Of a stretch of DNA of 64,000 nucleotides, positions 43,246-52,627 are shown in pieces. The notes under the pieces were generated by a model, which did not search any database, was not told the origin of the DNA, and saw only the letters and a list, made by a program, of their open reading frames with translations. Each line of letters opens with the position of its first letter. Position 1 is the stretch's first letter. The DNA comes from an uncultured Lachnospiraceae bacterium (lineage in GTDB: Bacteria > Bacillota > Clostridia > Lachnospirales > Lachnospiraceae): NCBI GenBank assembly GCA_944384125.1, contig CALWSF010000005.1:29445-93444 (forward strand), read 5' to 3'. A program made the translations under genes and the position numbers.

Positions 43246-44022
43246 TCAAGTATTATAGTATTCCTCCATATATGTTTTCAGTTTTCGTATTGCCGCACTG
43301 TGCAGCTGGGAAATACGCGACTGACTTACATTCATCACAGCTGCAATTTCTCTCATATTTAAATTTTCGACATAATAAAGTGAAATTACCGTTTTTTCCT
43401 TTTTTTCCAGCTTCTCCACGGCCTGCGCGAGAACACGGCTGGCCTCCCCGTCCAGATAATGCTCTTCCGGCTGTTTGCTGGTATCCTGGCTGGCAAGCTG
43501 AACAGACCACCCTGATTCTGACTCCTCCGTAACCATATCCAGGGAAAGAACATTCATCAGATTCATTTTATCCTGAATTTTTCTAAGTTTACCCACATCA
43601 ATATGAATATGCTGCGCAACCTCCTCGTCCGAGGGAGTACGCCCCAGTGATGCAGCCAGTTCATTCCTGGCGTTCTCCACCGCCATCCCCTTTTTCTTAA
43701 ATTCTCTGGGAAGATATCTGTTTTTGTAGATCATATCAATGATCATGCCTCTCAGCCTCATGGCTATGTAGGTTTCAAACTTGTTATGCCGGCTGATGTC
43801 ATACCGATCGATTCCCCTCATAACAGCAATGACCCCCTCATTAATTATCTCTTCCATCTGAATCTTCCCTGCAAAAGCAGAATACATCTGAGCAGCAATA
43901 GCCTTTACCAGATAGAGATAACGCATTGTCAGCTCCTGTCTGATCTCAATCGTTTTTTCCTCCTGATAAAGCTCCAGAAGTTCACGGTTGCTCATCTGTT
44001 TCAAGCGATCAGTCTGCTGCAC
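43246..44022 (-). CDS. fliA: Sigma-28 factor FliA/SigD
   Basis: 258 aa. Region 2 (MRYLYLVKAIAAQM; INEGVIAVMRGIDRYD; FETYIAMRLRGMIID), region 3 (RNELAASLGRTPSDEEVA) and region 4 HTH (LNMREIAAVMNVSQSRISQLHSAAIRKL) are complete. It directs RNA polymerase to TAAA-N15-GCCGATAN promoters, several of which are visible in this window, and is restrained by FlgM (27.5 kb). It lies mid-operon after flhA, 18 bp away, where many Firmicutes have flhF-flhG first. Confidence 0.97.
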   Translation of the reverse strand: MQQTDRLKQMSNRELLELYQEEKTIEIRQELTMRYLYLVKAIAAQMYSAFAGKIQMEEIINEGVIAVMRGIDRYDISRHNKFETYIAMRLRGMIIDMIYKNRYLPREFKKKGMAVENARNELAASLGRTPSDEEVAQHIHIDVGKLRKIQDKMNLMNVLSLDMVTEESESGWSVQLASQDTSKQPEEHYLDGEASRVLAQAVEKLEKKEKTVISLYYVENLNMREIAAVMNVSQSRISQLHSAAIRKLKTYMEEYYNT

Positions 44023-44040
44023 GGTATCTCTCCCCTTCCT

Positions 44041-46164
44041 CTATGCACGTTTTTTCTCTTCTGCTCCCAGACTCAGATTTCCAATTGACTGAATCTGTAT
44101 GTTACCGGCAATCTCATTGAAAGAAAGAACCCTGACATTCGGATAAAACTGCTCAATGAGATGATAAAAGTGGATTCTCATTACCTGGGATGTCAGGATA
44201 ACCGGTGCCTGACCAAAACTGTCAAACTTCTTAAGCAGAGATGTCATTTGTCCAATCATACTCTGCAGTATATCCGGTCCGATTGCCAGATAAAAACCGC
44301 CCTCCCCTTTCGTAATTGAAGAAACAAGAGTTCTTTCCAGATCTGAATCCAGAGTGATAACCTTCATTGAGCCATCCTCACAGTACAGTCTGGTAATCGT
44401 ACGCTTTAATGCAATACGAATTGCCTCAATCAGGCCATCAACATCTTTCCCCGTTCCCTGCTCCAGAATTGTCTCAATAATCGTCTCCATATCACGGATA
44501 GGCACTCCTTCCTTCAGAAGATTCGTAAGAATTTTCTGAAGCAGACTGTAGGAAATCAAATTAGGAAATGCCTCTTCTATCAGTTCCGGAGAATTTTTCT
44601 TGGTATTCTCAACCAGCCGGACCACTTCCTGACGGGTCAGGAGCTCATATGCATGCTGCCTTACCACTTCTGAGAGATGCGTAACCATAACAGACAGCGG
44701 ATCAATTACCGTATATCCATAAAGCTCCGCTTTTTCTCTGTCTTCCGGCTTAATCCAGCGGCTAGGGATTCCATAAGCCGGCTCGACCGTCTCAATTCCG
44801 TCAATCTCTTTTTCCGGGTGTTCCGGCTCAAGGGCAAGATAATAATCTGTAAGGATTTCTCCTTTGGCCACATCTTCGCCTTTTATTTTGATTGAATACT
44901 GATTGGGATTCAGCGCGGAACTGTCCCGAAGGCGAATAGAGGGAATTACAAATCCCATATCCTGTGCATATTGCCGTCTGAAAATAATAATTCGACTGAC
45001 CATACGGCCTCCCACTGATTCATCCACCAGCGGAATCAGACTGTATCCAAATTCCATCTCAATGGGCTCCACGGTCAGGAGCGTGTACACATTGTTTACA
45101 TCACGGTAGTAATCTTCCTCCGAAACAGACGGTGCCTGTTCCGGCTCTGCCATCGCAGTGTCCGCTGCACCCGGCGCCAGTCCGGACGCAAACGCAAGCT
45201 CCGGTGCCGGCTGCAGCATATGTCTGCTCAGATAATAACCTCCTGTAACCAGAATAACCGACACAATAAGGATCTGAATCACAGGCATTCCCGGAATCAG
45301 ACTCAGCACAGCGACTGCAATACCACTGATCATGATCGCATAGGGCTGCGCCATAAACTGCTTTGAAATATCCTCATTCAGGCTTCCCTGTGACACGGCT
45401 CTTGTAACAATCATGCCGGTAGCCGTTGAAATCAGCAGCGCCGGGATCTGACCAACAAGTCCATCACCCACTGTGGCAATGGAATATGTATTCAGAACTT
45501 CCCCAATCGGCTGGCCGGACTGGATAATTCCGATGATGCTTCCTCCTATGAGGTTAATTGCCGTAGTAATAAGAGACATGACAGCGTCTCCCTTAACAAT
45601 TTTGGTGGCACCATCCATCGCACCATAAAAGTCAGCTTCGCTCTGAATCTTTTCACGGCGCCTGCGGGCTTCCTGCTCATTAATCAGACCTGAGCTCAAA
45701 TCCGCATCAATTGCCATCTGCTTTCCGGGCATAGCATCCAGATTAAACCTGGCTGCCACCTCCGCAACTCGCTCAGCACCCTTCGTGATGACAATAAACT
45801 GCATCAAAACAATAATCAGATAAATAATCAGACCTACTACTACATTGCCCCGCAGAATAAAATCACCAAACGCTTGGATTACCTGACCGGAAGATCCCAT
45901 ATTGGTCAGGATATTCCGTGTTGTAGATACATTAATTCCCAGACGGAACAGCGTTGTAATAAGGAGCAGCGACGGGAAAATAGAAAATTCCAGAGGCTCC
46001 CGGATAGTCATCGTCACAACAAGAACTGTCATTGACAGAGACATATTCAGGATAATCGCCACATCCACCAGAGGTGCCGGCAACGGGATAATTAAAAGTA
46101 GTATGATTGTCAGTACAAATAGTACAACTGAAAAGCTTAAAATTTTCTTCATCTGATTCTTCAC
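44041..46164 (-). CDS. flhA: Flagellar export gate protein FlhA
   Basis: 707 aa. Eight N-terminal membrane helices (about 7-310) with the conserved FHIPEP region (AARFNLDAMPGKQMAID ... EARRRREKIQSEADFYGAMDGA in segments), then the nonameric cytoplasmic domain (about 350-700) that docks export chaperones and substrates. Length is normal. 17 bp after flhB. Confidence 0.97.
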   Translation of the reverse strand: MKNQMKKILSFSVVLFVLTIILLLIIPLPAPLVDVAIILNMSLSMTVLVVTMTIREPLEFSIFPSLLLITTLFRLGINVSTTRNILTNMGSSGQVIQAFGDFILRGNVVVGLIIYLIIVLMQFIVITKGAERVAEVAARFNLDAMPGKQMAIDADLSSGLINEQEARRRREKIQSEADFYGAMDGATKIVKGDAVMSLITTAINLIGGSIIGIIQSGQPIGEVLNTYSIATVGDGLVGQIPALLISTATGMIVTRAVSQGSLNEDISKQFMAQPYAIMISGIAVAVLSLIPGMPVIQILIVSVILVTGGYYLSRHMLQPAPELAFASGLAPGAADTAMAEPEQAPSVSEEDYYRDVNNVYTLLTVEPIEMEFGYSLIPLVDESVGGRMVSRIIIFRRQYAQDMGFVIPSIRLRDSSALNPNQYSIKIKGEDVAKGEILTDYYLALEPEHPEKEIDGIETVEPAYGIPSRWIKPEDREKAELYGYTVIDPLSVMVTHLSEVVRQHAYELLTRQEVVRLVENTKKNSPELIEEAFPNLISYSLLQKILTNLLKEGVPIRDMETIIETILEQGTGKDVDGLIEAIRIALKRTITRLYCEDGSMKVITLDSDLERTLVSSITKGEGGFYLAIGPDILQSMIGQMTSLLKKFDSFGQAPVILTSQVMRIHFYHLIEQFYPNVRVLSFNEIAGNIQIQSIGNLSLGAEEKKRA

Positions 46165-46181
46165 CTGTCTGAACCGTAATT

Positions 46182-47255
46182 CTATCGCAGCAGATCTTCT
46201 TTTCCTGCTGCCCGATAAATGTAAACCAGTATCTCCGCCACAGCTCCGTAAAACTCCGGAGGAATCTCTCTGTCCAGATCACACACCGGATAAAGAGCAC
46301 GGGCCAGTTCCCTGTTTTCAATTACTGATACACCATTTTCCTTCCCAACCCGGACAATCCGCAATGCCAGCTCATCCTGTCCTTTCGCAAGGACAACCGG
46401 AGCCCGATCTTTATGAGGATTGTACCGAAGCGCAATTGCAAGATGCGTAGGATTTCGGATAATCACATCCGCCTCCGGCACCTTCTGCATCATACGGCTT
46501 AGAGCCATCTGACGCTGGATTTTTCTTATTCTTCCCTTGATCTCGGGATTTCCTTCTGTCTGTTTAAATTCATCCTTTACCTCCTGTTTTGTCATCATCA
46601 GGTTTTTCTCATAATCCCACCGACGGTAAAGGAAATCAAAAAAAGCTATCACAGCAAATGCCAGACAAACTTTTTTTACCAGATCATAAACCATCTGGAG
46701 GCTGTATGCCCCTGCGTTGATTGGCGACATATCCATCATTCTCGCAACAGGAACCAGCTCCTCTTTCAGCAGAAAATACAGAAGAATAATCAAAAGAGAG
46801 CATTTAAATAGGTTTCCCAGAAGCCCAACCAGATTTTTCAGAGAAAACAGATGCTTTATCCCCGAAATCGGATTAAGCTTACTCAAATTTGGTTTTAAAC
46901 GGCGAAATGTAACAAGAAAACGTGTCTGTCCCCAATGGGCCAGTATTGCAACTGCCGTTACTGCAAATAAAAGCGGTAGGGCACAGCGCAGAGCACTGTA
47001 GCCCAGTCTGGCATATGTCTCATAGGAAAAAACCGATTCAAATGGCGCGTCTATATCCGATAAAATGAATACCATGTATTCTTTTACAGTCTTATATATA
47101 GACGGTATAAAAAAATGAAGAAACGTAAAAGAAGAAAACAGCAATATTACATTTGCAACATCCCGGCTCTGAAGAACATTTCCTTCTTTTCGTGCATCAC
47201 TTCGCCGTTTACCGGTTGGTTTTTCGGTCTTTTCCTGTCCATTTGACTCCGCCAC
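46182..47255 (-). CDS. flhB: Flagellar export switch protein FlhB
   Basis: 357 aa. N-terminal KTEKPTGKRRSDARKEGNV, four membrane helices (about 35-58, 88-108, 145-165, 190-212), and a cytoplasmic domain with autocleavage motif NPTH at 268-271 in IIRNPTHLAIALRY. Cleavage and contact with FliK switch export from hook to filament substrates. A second, NPTH-less copy of the C-terminal domain occurs at 25.5 kb. Confidence 0.97.
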   Translation of the reverse strand: MAESNGQEKTEKPTGKRRSDARKEGNVLQSRDVANVILLFSSFTFLHFFIPSIYKTVKEYMVFILSDIDAPFESVFSYETYARLGYSALRCALPLLFAVTAVAILAHWGQTRFLVTFRRLKPNLSKLNPISGIKHLFSLKNLVGLLGNLFKCSLLIILLYFLLKEELVPVARMMDMSPINAGAYSLQMVYDLVKKVCLAFAVIAFFDFLYRRWDYEKNLMMTKQEVKDEFKQTEGNPEIKGRIRKIQRQMALSRMMQKVPEADVIIRNPTHLAIALRYNPHKDRAPVVLAKGQDELALRIVRVGKENGVSVIENRELARALYPVCDLDREIPPEFYGAVAEILVYIYRAAGKEDLLR

Positions 47256-47276
47256 TGACTGTTCCCCCCTTTGTGC

Positions 47277-48044
47277 TTAAAAATACCGCATGAAATCTTC
47301 CACTGAACGTTCGAGAAAATCAATTACTTCATACAGCTGATCAGACATGGGGCTGAACAAATATACCAGCATAAGAAGTCCCACCATCAGCTTAATCTGG
47401 AAATTGACAACAAATACATTAATCTGGGGAATAATCTTCATGAGAATTCCCACCGCCGCTTCGGTAACCAGTTCCATGGCGATCAGAGGGAACGCAAACT
47501 GCAGCCCCATATAGATGGCCTGAGTATACATATCCAGCACTTTTATTCCTATGTACGGGTTGATGTTTACCTGACCGAAGGGTATTTCAGAAGCAGAACG
47601 GAAAAACAAACCCACCAGCCACACATGACCGTCAAGAGCAAGAAACAGCATCATCAAAAAGGCATAAAACACACCGCTCGTTACCGTCATCTGCGTATTG
47701 TATTCCGGATCATAAATCTGAGCCATCGAAAGTCCCATTGAAAAATCCATAACCGCAGAAGCATACTGCACCACCAGTACTGCCAGTTCAATGGCAAAGC
47801 CTATCACGAAGCCCAGAAACAGCTCTGAGACAAGCATCACTCCATACTCAACAAGTGTAGCAGGCTCCTTCTGCAGCTCTCCTCCCTGGGAAACATACAA
47901 AAGGACTGAAAACGCAAAAATAAAGGCTGCCTTGACCTGTGATGGAACATTTGTCCGCCCGAATACAGGATTCAGAGCAACAGCTCCTGTCATCCGCATG
48001 GTAATTAAAGAAAAGAGAATAAACATTGTTTTATCCTCCGGCAA
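47277..48044 (-). CDS. fliR: Flagellar export gate protein FliR
   Basis: 255 aa, strongly hydrophobic with six helices; AALNPVFGRTNVPSQVKAAF-type segment near residue 20 and the FliR pattern GFAIELAVLVVQYASAVMDFSMGLSM (here in pieces) fit. It completes the FliPQR export gate. It overlaps fliQ by 14 nt. Confidence 0.95.
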   Translation of the reverse strand: MPEDKTMFILFSLITMRMTGAVALNPVFGRTNVPSQVKAAFIFAFSVLLYVSQGGELQKEPATLVEYGVMLVSELFLGFVIGFAIELAVLVVQYASAVMDFSMGLSMAQIYDPEYNTQMTVTSGVFYAFLMMLFLALDGHVWLVGLFFRSASEIPFGQVNINPYIGIKVLDMYTQAIYMGLQFAFPLIAMELVTEAAVGILMKIIPQINVFVVNFQIKLMVGLLMLVYLFSPMSDQLYEVIDFLERSVEDFMRYF

Positions 48045-48294
48045 TAAATCCGCAAATCTTTCTTACGAACTCCTGAAGCATCAGCAGATCCGTACTGCCC
48101 AGAGCAGAAAGTACAACCAGCAATGCAAGAAGCTTGGGAACAAAGGTCATTGTCTGCTCATTGATCTGCGTGGCTGCCTGAAAAATTGCTACAATAATCC
48201 CGACTATCAGACTGATTCCTAAAAAGGGAAGGGAAATGCGTACTGCAATCTGAAAAGTTTCATATAAGACATCCAGTACCTCTACATCACTCAT
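48031..48294 (-). CDS. fliQ: Flagellar export gate protein FliQ
   Basis: 87 aa with two membrane helices (about 16-38 and 48-75) and the FliQ core ISLIVGIIVAIFQAATQINEQT. Part of the FliPQR gate. 18 bp after fliP; its end overlaps fliR. Confidence 0.95.
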   Translation of the reverse strand: MSDVEVLDVLYETFQIAVRISLPFLGISLIVGIIVAIFQAATQINEQTMTFVPKLLALLVVLSALGSTDLLMLQEFVRKICGFIAGG

Positions 48295-48312
48295 TTCTAT
48301 ACACCTCCCTAT

Positions 48313-48969
48313 TTACCGAAAGCTCTGAACAATGCTCCCAAACAGAAGCTGCCATCCATCTACCGAAACAAAGAGTAAAAGTTTAAATGGCATGGAAACC
48401 ATTGTAGGCGGCAGCATGACCATACCCATGGCCATCAGTGTAGTAGAAACAACGATATCAATCAGAAGAAACGGCAGATAAATCAGAAAGCCAGCCATAA
48501 AGCCTCTTTTCAGTTCACTGGTCATAAATGCCGGCGTTACAACTGTCAGAGGGTAATCCATGACCTCTTTATCCGGGTCTTCCCCCGCCATCTCAACAAA
48601 GGCATCCAGTGTATCTTTTTCTGTATTTCTCAGCATAAATTCCTTCATGGGAACCGTCATCTGTTCTACCGCCTCAGCCTGCGTGAGCTCTCCCCTTAAA
48701 TATGGCTGGTACGCATCCTGATTGACACTGGCTACTACCGGACTCATGATATAAAGCGTCAGAAACAGTGCAATACCCACCAGCACCATATTCGGCGGCG
48801 TCTGCTGCACGCCCATGGCACTTCTGGTAAAAGACAGAATGATCACAATTCTGGTAAAGGAAGTCATCATTAAAACAATCGAAGGCAGCAGCGCTACCAT
48901 CGTTATCATAAAAAGCAATTCGAGGGTAGGCACATTTCCGCCATTCAATCCTTCCAAAAGACTATTCAT
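48313..48969 (-). CDS. fliP: Flagellar export gate protein FliP
   Basis: 218 aa. Core motif LPSIVLMMTSFTRIVIILSFTR and GVQQTPPNMVLVGIALFLT are diagnostic; later FMLRNTEKDTL and the C-terminal helices follow. It lacks a cleavable signal peptide of the E. coli type. Start ATG 48969 with AAAGGAG 6 nt upstream; an ATG 30 nt earlier is less well placed. Overlaps fliO by 8 nt. Confidence 0.96.
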   Translation of the reverse strand: MNSLLEGLNGGNVPTLELLFMITMVALLPSIVLMMTSFTRIVIILSFTRSAMGVQQTPPNMVLVGIALFLTLYIMSPVVASVNQDAYQPYLRGELTQAEAVEQMTVPMKEFMLRNTEKDTLDAFVEMAGEDPDKEVMDYPLTVVTPAFMTSELKRGFMAGFLIYLPFLLIDIVVSTTLMAMGMVMLPPTMVSMPFKLLLFVSVDGWQLLFGSIVQSFR

Positions 48970-49309
48970 TCCTGTCTCCTTTCCTCTCCTCTCTGCCAAA
49001 ACGGGCTCTCAGTATCTGGCTGAACGCTTTGGGCGGCTCTGAGAGTTCTGTATTATTCAGTTCCGCTTCCTGACTGGCAATCAGAGTAAACCCTCCCTGT
49101 GCGGCTCCGAGAAGATATTCTTTTTCTCCATACCGAATCAGCAAAAGGCGTTTATCTGTCCCTATCGGAATCTGCTCCAGTATATGAATTTTCTTTCCAT
49201 TTCCGGCTACATGATTCCATCTGCTGCCAAGAAAACGGCTGCACCAGTATGCCAGGGCCAGAACTAATATCAGTGTAAAAACGGCTCCGAGAAGTGATAT
49301 ACCTCCCAT
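48962..49309 (-). CDS. fliO: Flagellar export assembly protein FliO
   Basis: 115 aa: one N-terminal helix (about 4-24; LGAVFTLILVLALAYWC) and the small cytoplasmic FliO domain (IHILEQIPIGTDKRLLLIRYG, YLLGAAQGGFTLI). Helps assemble FliP. It shares one base with fliY (TAATG) and overlaps fliP, so translation is coupled. Confidence 0.92.
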   Translation of the reverse strand: MGGISLLGAVFTLILVLALAYWCSRFLGSRWNHVAGNGKKIHILEQIPIGTDKRLLLIRYGEKEYLLGAAQGGFTLIASQEAELNNTELSEPPKAFSQILRARFGREERKGDRNE

Positions 49310-50667
49310 TAAAGAGTCTCCTCATCTATTGTCTTTGAGACAATCTCTGTAATACGGACACCAAAATTATCCTCTACAACTACGATATCTCCTCTTGCAA
49401 TTACCCGTCCATTGACAAAGAGATCCACCTGTTCGCCGGCCATCTTGTCAAGCACGACCAGAGACCCCTGGGTAAATTCGAGAATATCCCTTACTTTCTT
49501 CTTTGTGCGTCCAATCTCAACCGATACCTCCAGAGGAACCTGCATCAGCATTTCCTGATTTGTATATTCCTCTTCCTCCCCGGCCTTAGTATCACCTGTT
49601 TCCAGAGATACAGAAGAAAGCGGTCGTATCAGATTCGGTCTGTCCGGATCTTTCTGTTTTCCTTTTCCATCTGACTTCCGCATATCCTGCATCATTTCCA
49701 TCATCTGTGCCTGCGTCTGCTGCATCTGCGTCAGCAGCTGAAGCATTACAGGATCCATTGCCGCAGGAGGAGCATATACAGGCTGCACATAACCGGCCAT
49801 CTGAGGCGGAACCTGCTGCTGCGTCTGCTGAGCCGCTGCAAATGGCTGATCCATCTGTATTTTCCCGGCATCCGGCTGCTCTGACTGCTTCTCATCATTT
49901 TGAGCAGAAGGCAACGGAATATCCTCGGAAAGCGGCTGCATGATTTCAGGAGAATCCGTCACTGTTTCTGCCGCTTTTACCGGTTCCTCCACATTTTTCG
50001 GAAGTTCAGCCTTTTCTTCCTCTTTTTCTGCACTCTGAGCGGTATTCTGGATTTCAGGCTCTTTATCCACAGCCAGAGTATCCTCAAAAGGCTTTAAGAG
50101 CCGTCTTGCAAGATCCATGGACATGATATTTAAAAATTCACTTTTCAGCTTGCCCTCTATCTCAAGAACGAAGCTGACTACTACCATGCTGTCTTTTGCA
50201 GGAAAGTAATCATCCTTAAATTTTTCTTCACTGTCAATAATGAATGATTTTGGAGTCGAAATATTGACTGTCGTTCCCAAAAATTCTGACAGAGCCGTTG
50301 CGGATGAACCCATCATCTGATTCATAACTTCACAGATTGCACTGATGGTTACTTCATCCATCTCAAATTCATTCTCCGGGATTTCAGCTCCCATAAGAAT
50401 TCCAACTATGACACGTACATCCTCCTTCCGGAAGATCATTACGTTTCTTCCTTCCAGACCTTCTGTATAGGCAATCTCAACTCCGATTGCCGGCTCCAGT
50501 TTTTTAAAGCCAAATTCATCCCGGGTCTGAATCCGCACGGTAGGTGTCGTAATGTTGGCCTTTGCTCCCAGCATCGTAGATATTGCCGTAGCAGAAGCGC
50601 CAAGGCTGATATTCATTATTTCGCCTATCGCATCTTTTTCCATTTCATTAAAGCCGCCTGCGCCCAT
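49309..50667 (-). CDS. fliY: Motor switch phosphatase FliY (CheC-FliN fusion)
   Basis: 452 aa. The N-terminal CheC-like part (1-205) has two phosphatase sites: Glu16/Asn19 (GEIMNISLG) and Glu113/Asn116 (CEVMNQMMG). A long linker (about 210-350) is Glu/Pro then Gln/Met-rich (MQQTQAQMMEMMQ type). The C-terminal 90 residues are a FliN/SpoA domain (PLEVSVEIGRTKKKVRDILEF; DLFVNGRVIARGDIVVV). Acts in the C ring and dephosphorylates CheY-P. No N-terminal CheY-binding peptide like EIDALL of FliM is evident. Confidence 0.95.
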   Translation of the reverse strand: MGAGGFNEMEKDAIGEIMNISLGASATAISTMLGAKANITTPTVRIQTRDEFGFKKLEPAIGVEIAYTEGLEGRNVMIFRKEDVRVIVGILMGAEIPENEFEMDEVTISAICEVMNQMMGSSATALSEFLGTTVNISTPKSFIIDSEEKFKDDYFPAKDSMVVVSFVLEIEGKLKSEFLNIMSMDLARRLLKPFEDTLAVDKEPEIQNTAQSAEKEEEKAELPKNVEEPVKAAETVTDSPEIMQPLSEDIPLPSAQNDEKQSEQPDAGKIQMDQPFAAAQQTQQQVPPQMAGYVQPVYAPPAAMDPVMLQLLTQMQQTQAQMMEMMQDMRKSDGKGKQKDPDRPNLIRPLSSVSLETGDTKAGEEEEYTNQEMLMQVPLEVSVEIGRTKKKVRDILEFTQGSLVVLDKMAGEQVDLFVNGRVIARGDIVVVEDNFGVRITEIVSKTIDEETL

Positions 50668-50710
50668 TTTTCAATCTCCTTACTATGTCTTGCCAGATAT
50701 CAGCAAAGGC

Positions 50711-51160
50711 TTATTTTCCTATATCCAGCGCTTTCTGCGCCATGGTCTTCATAGCATTCAGAGCTGTTACGTTTGCCTCATAGGATCTGGTTGCTGCCAT
50801 ACTGTCTACTGTTTCTTTCAGCAGATCCACATTTGGCATCGTCACATATCCGTTCTCATCCGCATCGGGATGCTCCGGATTATAGACGCGCTTCATCTCT
50901 CTGTCATCTTCCACAATCTGTGCCACTCTTACACCGGCACTGGTACTCTGAAAGCCCTTGCCCGCCTGTGCGTTCAGCAAAGCCTGTCTGAAAGAATCCG
51001 ATCCGTAACTCTCAAAAACGACATCTTTTCTCCGATAGGCTCCCCCGGCTTCTGTCCTTGTTGTGTCAATGTTGGCAATATTTTCAGCAGCAACATCCAT
51101 TCTGATCCGCTGTGCACTCATACCGGATGCACAGATATCGAAGGAACTCAAAAATGCCAT
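50711..51160 (-). CDS. flgC: Proximal rod protein FlgC, displaced from flgB
   Basis: 149 aa, standard FlgC length. N-terminal DICASGMSAQRIRMDVAAENIANIDTT, middle NPEHPDADENGYVTMPNVD and C-terminal MAATRSYEANVTALNAMKTMAQKALDI (shown here as markers in part) are classic. Normally flgC lies between flgB and fliE. Here flgB is followed directly by fliE at 63 kb and flgC sits between cheY and fliY, 12 bp after cheY. No second copy is seen. Confidence 0.95.
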   Translation of the reverse strand: MAFLSSFDICASGMSAQRIRMDVAAENIANIDTTRTEAGGAYRRKDVVFESYGSDSFRQALLNAQAGKGFQSTSAGVRVAQIVEDDREMKRVYNPEHPDADENGYVTMPNVDLLKETVDSMAATRSYEANVTALNAMKTMAQKALDIGK

Positions 51161-51172
51161 ATTACCGCCCCC

Positions 51173-51538
51173 TTATGCTTTTCCTACAATTGAATTTACA
51201 GTCTGTACAATTCGCTCACTGTTAAACGGCTTGACAATAAAATCCTTCGCACCTGACTTAATAGCATCCACAACCATGCTCTCCTGGCCCATAGCCGTAC
51301 ACATAACGACCTTGGCACCGGGATCCATCTCACGAATTTTTTTCAGCGCCTGAAGTCCGTCCATATTGGGCATCGTGATATCCATAATAACCATATCCGG
51401 ATTTTCTTCTCCGTATTTCTTTACCGCGTCAGCCCCATCCTGGGCCTCAACAAAATCACTGTACCCGTTTTCTGTCAATGCCTTTTTTAACATCATCCTC
51501 ATAAAAGCCGCATCATCCACCAACATAATCTTTGCCAT
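51173..51538 (-). CDS. cheY: Chemotaxis response regulator CheY
   Basis: 121 aa single receiver domain: acidic pair Asp8-Asp9, phospho-acceptor Asp53 (MVIMDITMPNMDG), Thr in MCTAMGQ, and Lys in FIVKPFN. Phosphorylated by CheA, it binds the switch (FliM/FliY). In this lineage CheC and FliY are the phosphatases. 21 bp after fliM. Confidence 0.97.
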   Translation of the reverse strand: MAKIMLVDDAAFMRMMLKKALTENGYSDFVEAQDGADAVKKYGEENPDMVIMDITMPNMDGLQALKKIREMDPGAKVVMCTAMGQESMVVDAIKSGAKDFIVKPFNSERIVQTVNSIVGKA

Positions 51539-51559
51539 GACTAATCAATCTCCTTTTTC

Positions 51560-52606
51560 TTACTCTATCTTTTCCTTTTGAGTCTCTGACTCCTCAATCA
51601 GCCTGCGGTTAATCTGTATGGCCATATTCTTTTTATAGGTACCCATTTTCCCCGCAAACCAGGCCTGTTTCTCCACAAAGAGCTTTACCTCTCCATTCTG
51701 AGAATGGTTGAGGTCAATTACATCACCGGGATGCAGATGATAAATATCATTCAAATCCAGCTCGACCTTGGCCAGAAGTCCTGTTACTGTCATCTTGGAA
51801 TCCTTAAGACTTTCCAAAATGATATCCCTGTTATTTTCATACACGGCGCCCCGGCCCATATGTTTCCGGCTGTCAATTAAATGGAACAGATACTCAAGAA
51901 GCGTACCCGGGATACAGATTTTTATTTTTTCTGATGCCATACCGCTCACATCTACATTCAGCAGGATTGTCGCAACTGTCTCATCCAGTCCCACATCCTG
52001 CACCATACTCAGGTTTTCCTCCACCCGTTCCATGTTAAAATCAATGGATAAATAATTGGAAAATCCATCCCGCAGAGCACTTATATAATATCGGCATATT
52101 CTGCGGTACAGCGCTTTCTCCACATCTGAATACCGGTAACCATTCTCAACGCGGATAATCTCATCTCCGCCGCCGAGCATATGACTAATCAGAGTCAGTA
52201 CAAGTCCCGGGCTTATATTTATCATAAGCGGAATATTATTTCTGCTGGAATCCGGAGCTTCAGCCGAAACAAGCGTCACGCTGTCATTATCTCCGACTTC
52301 ATTCACAAATTCATAATACCGGCGTTCCTGAATTTCCATGACAGTGGTATCTGTCATAATGCGGAATACGCCATTTATCTGTGATGTAAGGATTCTGGCA
52401 TAATTCTCAAATATACTATTCAGCAGCTTCATCTTTTCCTTCGTGAATTTACGAGGACTGTAGAAGTCATATTTGGTATATTTAATTTCCTGTTTGCCAT
52501 TATCTTTCTGCGACGTTTCTTCCGCTTTCTCTCCGGGACTGTCGCCCCCATTTTTCATTGCATTTAATAGTTCATCTATCTGACTTTGGGACAGTACATC
52601 AGCCAT
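51560..52606 (-). CDS. fliM: Flagellar motor switch protein FliM
   Basis: 348 aa. CheY-P-binding N-terminal peptide LSQSQIDELLNAM (4-16), central CheC-like domain with GGGDEIIR-type loop (MLGGGDEI), and C-terminal SpoA domain (AKVELDLNDIYHLHPGDVIDL). Forms the C ring with FliG and FliY. It begins 21 bp after motB; a fliL gene, found here in many Firmicutes, is absent. Confidence 0.97.
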   Translation of the reverse strand: MADVLSQSQIDELLNAMKNGGDSPGEKAEETSQKDNGKQEIKYTKYDFYSPRKFTKEKMKLLNSIFENYARILTSQINGVFRIMTDTTVMEIQERRYYEFVNEVGDNDSVTLVSAEAPDSSRNNIPLMINISPGLVLTLISHMLGGGDEIIRVENGYRYSDVEKALYRRICRYYISALRDGFSNYLSIDFNMERVEENLSMVQDVGLDETVATILLNVDVSGMASEKIKICIPGTLLEYLFHLIDSRKHMGRGAVYENNRDIILESLKDSKMTVTGLLAKVELDLNDIYHLHPGDVIDLNHSQNGEVKLFVEKQAWFAGKMGTYKKNMAIQINRRLIEESETQKEKIE

Positions 52607-52627
52607 TTCACAGCCACCTTTACTCTT

